From positions 2,484,001-2,548,000 of the forward strand of contig NC_080561.1 of the NCBI RefSeq assembly GCF_030253575.1: a DNA stretch of 64,000 bases, written 5' to 3'. Shown one piece after another: positions 57,906 to 64,000 of this stretch. Position 1 is the stretch's first letter; each line of letters opens with the position of its first letter. Origin of the DNA: Rhododendron vialii (taxonomy: Eukaryota; Streptophyta; Magnoliopsida; Ericales; Ericaceae). A program made the translations under genes and the position numbers. The notes under the pieces are model-generated. The model was not told the DNA's origin. It saw nothing but the letters and a program-made list of their open reading frames with translations, and made no database searches.

Positions 57906-58534
57906 CATTGCAAATACAATCATACGTTAAGGATGTGAACTGTTTACCGACTTTAATGATATATGAGCATGTTTGTTGAACTTCTAGTGGGCACTTTTTG
58001 TTCTCAGGACTCGGAACAGGATTTAACTCAAAGACGTAGTTGATTCCTGCTATCTATTGCCCTTGGCCATCTTTTTTGCTGGCATGGAAATCTGAATTAG
58101 CCGTGGTTCAGTGCTCTATCTATGTCGTCTTCCTCTCTCCATGGTGACAAATGTCGTCTTGCTTTATGGTGACAAAAGGAGAACCAGGAAAGAAAAAACT
58201 TTCCAAAACCGCATTGATAGTAAATTAAATCGAACTGTATGCCGTTGCACCAAATAAATAACTGGCTGGAACCGTAAAGTTCTAGCTGCGCATTACCCTG
58301 ACAATGATTTGGTACACAACACATGAACCATTGCAAAGATTTTGATTCCAAAGAGCCACAAACCTTAGCTAGATTCGTTCTCATTTCTCTTATCTGAGAA
58401 GGACTAATACTTCTAAGGAATGTTAAAAGCCAGCCCGGCTGCACAGCATCACTGGAGGAAACAAACAGAGCTATCTGCATTACCAAACAAACCACAACCA
58501 ATTAAAACCAAGAGCTCACATCATACATTGGAAA
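57906..58534. repeat. Duplicated block containing a GT47 exon
   Basis: The first part (to 58142) repeats 56137-56400. From 58025 to 58534 it matches 63003-63513 at high identity, breaking off at CATTGGAAAAT. It carries the isolated GT47 exon at 58364-58474. Confidence 0.9.
58364..58474 (-). pseudogene. Isolated GT47 (exostosin-like) exon, duplicate
   Basis: A 111-bp exon in phase with normal-looking acceptor (GCAG) and donor (AAG/GTTTGT), coding for 37 residues including [16 protein letters not shown] and [14 protein letters not shown]. This is the region near the C-terminus of plant GT47 glycosyltransferases. It is a copy of the exon at 63342-63452. The preceding exon of the family, with the [16 protein letters not shown] block, is not found upstream because the duplication ends at 58534, so this copy is a fragment. 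Confidence 0.85.
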
Positions 58535-59010
58535 ATGGCATCGTTGCTAAGTAGTTCAGATTCCCAAAAAAAAAAAATTTATGAAAAACTTTGGTGAGTT
58601 GGAGAGGAGAGGGCACCGATAAAGTAATTAGAACTCATACTTAAATCGAGTTTAGTTACCGGCATTTTGAAAATGGCGTCGTCGCTAAGCAGTGGAAAGC
58701 TTTTACCTTGGGTAGTGGACTAGCGGGCATCCATGTACGAATAAACTCGTGTTTCAAAAATACGAGTTCTCATTAATCCAAACGCCATTGTTGCAAACAA
58801 TTGCGGCCAGGTACTAAAATTCCGCATCCATGAGCAAAACTTCGCGGCCACAGTTTACTCTTTTCACATCCTATTTCAGAAATGTGAGTTCCCATTAACT
58901 CAAACGGTGTCGTTGCAAAAGTTAACGGTGAGGAGGAAAAAATTGCAGTCAGGTACCAAAAGTTCGCGTCCATGAGCACAAAAGTTTGCGGCCTTCGTTT
59001 ATATAATAGA
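58535..59010. other. Sequence with short internal repeats
   Basis: Two related pieces at about 58795-58860 and 58935-58995 share GGCCAGGTACC(A)AAA, CGCATCCATGAGCA and GCGGCC-like words. No gene recognised. Confidence 0.5.
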
Positions 59011-59011
59011 A

Positions 59012-59890
59012 GTGTGGTTCTATTTCAGGTTTTTCAAATAATGCGGTCACAAGCCTCACATGTTTCTGTTTCTACACTTATATAGGAAGAACTCCACTAT
59101 TGAAAGCACGATTACCATTCGCGAATCTCGTGTGTTTACTCTAGGCCGCGACGATTTACATTTGGATGCAAATAATTACACTTAGCCACTTGGAATTACA
59201 ACTGGCCGCACATTATTGAAAACATGATTACCATTTGCGAATCTCGTGTTGTTACATGCCTCTTGGCCGCGACGAATTAAACTTGGCCGCTTATCATTAC
59301 ACACAGCCATGAGGAATTACAACTGACCGTGCATTATTGAAAGCGTGATTATCTTTTGCAAATATCGTGTTTTTACCTGACACTTGGCCGCGACGAATTA
59401 CACTTGACCGCTTATAATTACACTTGGCAACGTTTAATTACAACTGGCCGCACATTATTGAAAACATGATTACCATTTGCGAATCTGGTGTTTTTAAATG
59501 CCTCTTGGCCGCGACAAATTACACTTGGCCGCTTATAACTACACTTAGCCGCTTGGAATTACAACTGGCTGCGCATTATTAAAAGCGTGATTACCTTTTT
59601 GCGACTCTCGTGTTTTTACCTGACTCTTGGCCGCGACGAATTACACTTGGCCGCGTTTAATTACAATTGGCCGTGCATTATTGAAAACGTGATTACCTCT
59701 TGCGAATCTCGTATTTTTACATGCCTCACGGCCGCTTAAAACTACCACTGGCCGCTTATAACTGCAACTGGCCGCGTGTAATTACAAATGGCCGCAAATT
59801 CCAAAAGAAGCGTGGTTCTGTTTCACGCTTTCCAAATAACGCGGTAACAAGCCACACGTGTTTCTGTTTCTGCACTTGTAGGAATAACTC
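59012..59890. repeat. Direct-repeat-flanked tandem array
   Basis: Direct repeats of about 88 bp at 59012-59098 and 59801-59890 (GTGGTTCTRTTTCA to GGAAKAACTCCA) flank a tandem array at about 59100-59800. The array has about six units of roughly 120 bp, each with ATTGAAAACATGATTACC, GCGAATCTCGTG, TTGGCCGCGACGAATTACA and CTTGGCCGCTTATAA. Alternate units differ consistently (AAAACATG...ATGCCTCTTGG versus AAAGCGTG...ACCTGACACTTGG), so the true period is a dimer of about 243 bp. Confidence 0.88.
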
Positions 59891-60292
59891 CATCACTCTT
59901 CTCTCTCCAAAAATGCCCGAAAAACATTCCTCCTCCAAAAATGGCGATACGTTTCTTCCTACTCTTAGGGTTTACGTTTACGAGATGCCAAAGAAGTCCA
60001 CGTACGATCTACTGACGTTGTTGCGGAATACATACAGAGAGACGTCGAATCTCACTTCGAATGGTAGCCCTATGCACCGTTTGATCGAACAGGCATGATT
60101 CTTGACATCTTCTGAGTCTATTTCTTAACATTATTTCCTTATTGTTAACTGTTTGATTGGGGCTGTGGTAAAATTCCTGTGCATTCGCCGATAAAAAAAA
60201 TTCCTGTGGATTCATGGATTGGTTGAAATTTAAGTCGGTGCATTTCGTGAATTTACGGACTTTAATGCCTTTGAGTAGTTAGTTAGGATGAG

Positions 60293-60510
60293 CTTTAGGG
60301 TGTTTGAGCTCGGTTAGTTAAAATTTAATCAGTTAGTCGAGGCCAAATATTCGAGCTCAATTGGTATTTAAGAGCTTGAGCTCGGTTCGAGTACTAAACG
60401 AGCCTCTATAAATAAGGCGAGTGCATACGAGTCGAGCTACAGTTAACCAGAGTTCGGCTCGTTTACTAAATGAGCCCTTAACGAGCCTCGAGCTACTCGC
60501 GAATGGTTTG
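60293..60510. mobile_element. Remnant of the GAGCTCGG hAT-like family
   Basis: Contains GAGCTCGGTTAGTTAA, TTCGAGCTCAATTGG, ACGAGCCTCTATAAATAAGGCGAG and GAGCCTCGAGC, the same word set as the elements at 35493 and 42313. The ends are not clear. Confidence 0.45.
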
Positions 60511-61140
60511 TGTGTTTTCAATTTATTTTCTCCGGCTGGTAAGAAATTTCCTTGAGCTATGGGATTTGAGAAAAATCCGGCACATTTAGAGATCACTATA
60601 GTGTCGTTCCAGAATTTTTATTTTGAAAATGTAAAGTTCATTGTTATGGAGCGTGGAGCCTGATAGTATGGTATAGCAAGGCATGTCTCTCAAATCCAAT
60701 AACAAAGGGAACAGTAGTATATTCTACACTTAGCTATATACACTGTAGAGAGAGGAATGCATTCCATAGTTCTTCTTTATCATAGGGAAAACTGCTGCAG
60801 CTATGGTGGCCGAAGCCTTCATGGATGAACCCACATAAATCCAGTGTCCTTTAAGATTGTGCTTCTATTTTCTTTTTCTTTTGTATTCGTATCTCCAACA
60901 TTTTGTGTTAGGTTCCGTGAACTCACTAATCAACATGAAGTTGTGGTAGGTACCAGTTTGTTGTTTTACCTCCCAAGTGTGAGAGGACGTGGGGAGATGG
61001 CACATTGGTCTCCAGCTATCAGTCAAGCTGCCCAACCTGTGCTGTTTGGTGCCATCTACTGCTACCCACTTGTTGACGGAGGCTTGAGTGCCTCTGGCCT
61101 TTTCTCCTCGTGCTTTGCCTAGTTATATGCATGTTTTCCA

Positions 61141-61143
<3 letters not shown>

Positions 61144-61214
<71 letters not shown>
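61144..61214. repeat. (GA)n microsatellite, about 35 units
   Basis: Longest pure dinucleotide run in the window, in the first intron of the decayed GT47 gene. Confidence 0.96.
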
Positions 61215-61215
<1 letters not shown>

Positions 61216-62330
61216 GTCGTAAAACTCCAATGCTTGGAGCGGGCCAAACCTAGTTACATCTCCGTGTCTGCATTGTGTGTGTGTAACCTTTAACCCCCAA
61301 CAGCCAATTCTCTGTTTGCCTTTTGAAATCGCTATTGTTAAACTGACATTATATGCACTTTGTTATGAACTTATGAGCCATTCCTTTTTGTTCCATTTTC
61401 TTAGTTGATATCATTTTGCATATCAAAAATTAGCCAAATGTGTCCATTTGGATAACTGCTAAATGTAGCCTTTCTTGCCTGTATGTGAATTGCTATTGTT
61501 ATTAATCCATATTTGCTTCCATCTGTAGTTAAAAATCATTTTTATCTTTTTGTTTATGCCGCATTCTATTGACTATTGGCTTTGGACAGACTTGATTGCT
61601 CCGGAATCTGAAAGGCTTCTGAAAATGTTGTAAGAGTTCATCATCAGGAGGGGGCAGACCTTTTATACTTTCCAATTTTCACAACCATCAGGTTTTTCTT
61701 GATGGAGAAGCAGCAATGCAAGGCACTTTATAGTGTGTGAGTGAATTCCTGTTGTTTACTTTAAGTATTTACATTGTTATGTTCTCTTCGAAACAACAGA
61801 ATAAGTAAAATATTTCAGTTTTTCGGTTCTAGTAGGCTTTTGTTAAAATCTTTCAAATGATATAGCTGTAACACTTGACGTACAATTTTATTTTTTTGCG
61901 TGTTGTAAAGATCTGATTTACTTTTCAATAATCTCATTGGAAGCTTTGAAGTGGGTAACAGATCTGCCTGCATGGAAGCTGTCTGAACGAAGAGACCATA
62001 TATTTCCAGTTCATCATCCTTGGTCTTTCAAGTCTGTTCGCAGATATATGAAGAATACATTTTGGCTATTACCAGCTATGGACTCCACATGGAACTAGTT
62101 AGTATCTGAATCAAGTTGCAATGGATATGTCTAATGTAACGTATTTTTGGGCTGCTGATGACTAATTAAAGTAACAACTTTCAGGTACAAGCCTGGGCAA
62201 GTTTCACTTGAGAAAGACTTGATACTTCCATATGTCCCCAATGTTCATTTGTGTGATCCAAAATGCTTATCTGAAAGTGAAGCAAACAGAAAGTCAGGCT
62301 TAAAAGAAATGCTGTAAGAGTTTTGGTCCA

Positions 62331-62663
62331 GACTAAGAAGTGAAATACCATTTGTCTATTTTGATTCATTTAAGAGAATGTTTTGGAAAAATAAAGATAA
62401 TCCTGGCCAGTTATTTAGATGTGGAATCAAAGATCACGTGATATGATGTTCTGGCAATATGCAGAGACAGTTGTAGACTTGCAGTGAATCCGTAATAAGT
62501 ACTTGATGAGAGTTTGCTTTGTTTCGTTCTGGGAAAATTGAATAGCACACTTATTGGCCAAAAAAATGGCAATTTTTCTTTTGAAGGCCAACAAATGGGA
62601 CTTTCTCAGAGGAATGATATGAAGAAGTTAGATGTGTCTTTATTTTTAAGCATAATAGTGCAA
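62331..62663. other. Interval after the GT47 pseudogene, no gene seen
   Basis: AT-rich. The remaining GT47 coding blocks expected here are absent. Confidence 0.4.
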
Positions 62664-62933
62664 CATAAGCTGCATGAGGTTTAGTTATCATATCATTTAT
62701 TTGCTTCCTTCCCATCGCACCTACCATGAGTGTCTGTGAGTAGCCATGTCTCTAAACTTGCGTTTGATTCCACGTACTTTCTCTTGGGGCTCAAGATATG
62801 CAATTTTCGTTAGTTGCCTCTTTCTTTCTTGGCTTGCTTAACTGCTTTGAAAATGTTGAAAACATCGAGATGTGTTATAACACATGTGCGGTTCAATAGA
62901 TTACCTCTAATAATTCATGGAAATGAAGTGAGT

Positions 62934-63006
<73 letters not shown>

Positions 63007-63513
63007 CAAAGACGTAGTTGATTCCTGCTATCTATTGGCCTTGGCCATTTTTTTTGCTGACATGGAAATCTGAATTAGCTGCGGTTCAGTGCTCTATCAA
63101 TGTCGTCTTCCTCTCTCCATGGTGACAAATGTTGTATTGCTCTATGGTGACAAAAGGAGAACCAGGAAAGAAAAAAGTTTCCAAAACCACATTGATAGTA
63201 AATTAAATCGAACTGTATGCTGTTGCACCAAATAAATAATTGGCTGGAACCGTAAAGTTCTAGCTGCACATTACCCACACAATGATTTGGTACACAACAC
63301 ATGAACCATTGCAAAGATTTTGATTCCAAAGAGCCACAAACCTTAGCTAGATTCGTTCTCATTTCTCTAATCTGAGAAGGACTAATACTTCTAAGGAATG
63401 TTAAAAGCCAGCCCGGCTGCACAGCATCACTGGAGGAAACAAACAGAGCTATCTGCATTACCTATCAAACAACAACCAATTAAAACCAAGGGCTCACATC
63501 ATACATTGGAAAA
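62664..63513. repeat. Duplicated region, compact copy
   Basis: Joins two blocks that lie 1.2 kb apart in the other copy (56473-56832 and 58025-58534). The join is at the (CT)n(CA)n microsatellite at 62934-63001. Carries the GT47 exon at 63342-63452. Confidence 0.9.
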
Positions 63514-64000
63514 TCATGTTTATTGCTCTGGCCCATTCTACCAATCGTGAAGCACAACCTAAAAACGTGTAAGAGTTAGACCTTCATAAAGCATCAACTA
63601 AAGCAGATTCTGCCAACATGAGGGTCTATACAATTCACGCAAAACTTTCCAATATAACCGGATTTTTCTCTACATATGCAAAGGAACCTCACCTTTATCA
63701 TCACTATATTTTCCTTTATACCTTATTTTCCATAGGATCCTGATCTCAAGAGATGCATCGAACAAAGAAACTAACATAAAATCTTAATGACGAGATACAA
63801 ACGTTCCGATAATCAAGTATTCCTTCAAAAGGAAGCTCTAGTTCATCACTAACTATAACAGGGATGCACCCACTCACAATAGCATCAATCAATCTGGCAG
63901 ATGACGGAGTATCGCTAGCTGGACTTGGGCAAAAGATGGACCTGATACCAAAAGGAAAATTACTTGAGAGTGCACCAGCAAACCTTCAGTCTGAAACAGA
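63342..64000 (-). CDS. GT47 exostosin-family glycosyltransferase, partial (runs off the right edge)
   Basis: Two exons are visible, in phase with GT-AG borders. The first, 63941-63803 (139 bp), codes for [20 protein letters not shown], then [20 protein letters not shown] and ILDYRN. This is the most conserved catalytic block of plant GT47, with ELPFE of the nucleotide-sugar site. The second, 63452-63342 (111 bp), codes for [17 protein letters not shown] to [10 protein letters not shown]. Members are Golgi type II membrane enzymes of pectin or xylan side-chain synthesis. The N-terminal half lies beyond the window. The final exon usually following (YSRHF-type block) was not found; the frame continues open past the donor to a stop at 63075, so the true C-terminus is unclear. 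Both visible exons are intact, so the gene may be functional, or it may be a 3'-truncated copy. Confidence 0.85.

Larger units (their letters stand above)
60093..61561. other. First intron of the GT47 pseudogene
   Basis: Includes a GAGCTCGG-family repeat remnant at about 60293-60510 and a long (GA)n tract at 61144-61214. A 92-codon open frame at 60844-61122 (GRGEMAHWSPAISQAAQP region) has no family I recognise. Confidence 0.5.
59913..62330 (+). pseudogene. GT47 exostosin-family glycosyltransferase, decayed copy
   Basis: Golgi enzymes of this family build cell-wall glycans. N-terminal exon 59913-60092 (MPEKHSS; RVYVYEMPKKSTYDLLTLLRNTYRETSNLTSNGSPMHRLIEQ, cited here as two blocks, VYVYEMPKKSTYDLL and NLTSNGSPMHRLIEQ). 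The next exon at 61562-61732 starts HSIDYWLWTDLIAPESERLL, then loses one base near 61.625 kb and continues in another frame with VRVHHQEGADLLYFP. The third exon at 61940-62095 carries EALKWVTDLPAWK and DHIFPVHHPWSFKSV. The fourth from 62185 carries YKPGQVSLEKDLILPYVPNV and breaks near 62.31 kb. The first donor is GC, not GT; acceptors before exons 2 and 3 lack AG; and the Trp codon spanning exons 3 and 4 has become TAG. The C-terminal half is missing. No start exon alternative was seen. Confidence 0.88.

Noticed and set aside
60844-61122. 92-codon plus-strand frame
   Set aside because: Lies in the first intron of the decayed GT47 gene; hydrophobic N-terminus by chance, no recognised domain.

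Overview
This is a stretch of nuclear DNA from a flowering plant, most likely a eudicot. The genes have many short GT-AG introns and plant-specific products (GH35 beta-galactosidase with a C-terminal SUEL lectin domain, LLM-domain B-GATA factor, THP1/EER5, plant GT47). The intergenic DNA is AT-rich, with CT/GA microsatellites, MITEs, a TRIM, an L1-type LINE, a Copia remnant and an Au-like SINE. I cannot name the species.

Layout. 1.2-8.7 kb (minus): a complete 19-exon beta-galactosidase gene (844 aa), with a hAT-type MITE in intron 6 and another MITE just upstream of the start codon. 9-16 kb: gene-poor, with a degenerate repeat field, a decayed Copia fragment, a SINE and a C-tract MITE. 16.9-34 kb: a repeat-built region. 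A 913-bp TRIM with PBS, PPT and a 5-bp target duplication sits at the left edge of a 3.7-kb segment that was duplicated in tandem. A 4.4-kb LINE then entered only the first copy. A third, older copy of part of the segment lies at 29.8-34 kb and is split by a 3-kb insertion that carries an array of about 20-bp repeats with an orientation flip. 34-38 kb: small MITEs, two with 10-bp target duplications. 38.6-40.0 kb (plus): a three-exon B-class GATA factor of the GNC/CGA1 type (308 aa). 43.8-50.0 kb (minus): a complete 13-exon THP1/EER5 gene (414 aa), a TREX-2 component. 50-54 kb: MITEs, including a nested pair. 54.3-55.8 kb (plus): a single-exon nucleotide pyrophosphatase/phosphodiesterase (500 aa). 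56-64 kb: GT47 (exostosin-like) pieces, namely a decayed plus-strand gene, an isolated duplicated minus-strand exon and a minus-strand gene running off the right edge. They are embedded in segmental duplications, microsatellites and a dimeric tandem array.

The genes are unrelated housekeeping or developmental genes and do not form a cluster or operon. I found no evidence of an undescribed defence or metabolic system. The novelty here is structural: a readable order of insertions and duplications, recorded by empty and filled sites, and several uncatalogued repeat arrays. All exon coordinates were derived by hand from splice signals, reading phase and family conservation. No alignments or database searches were run.
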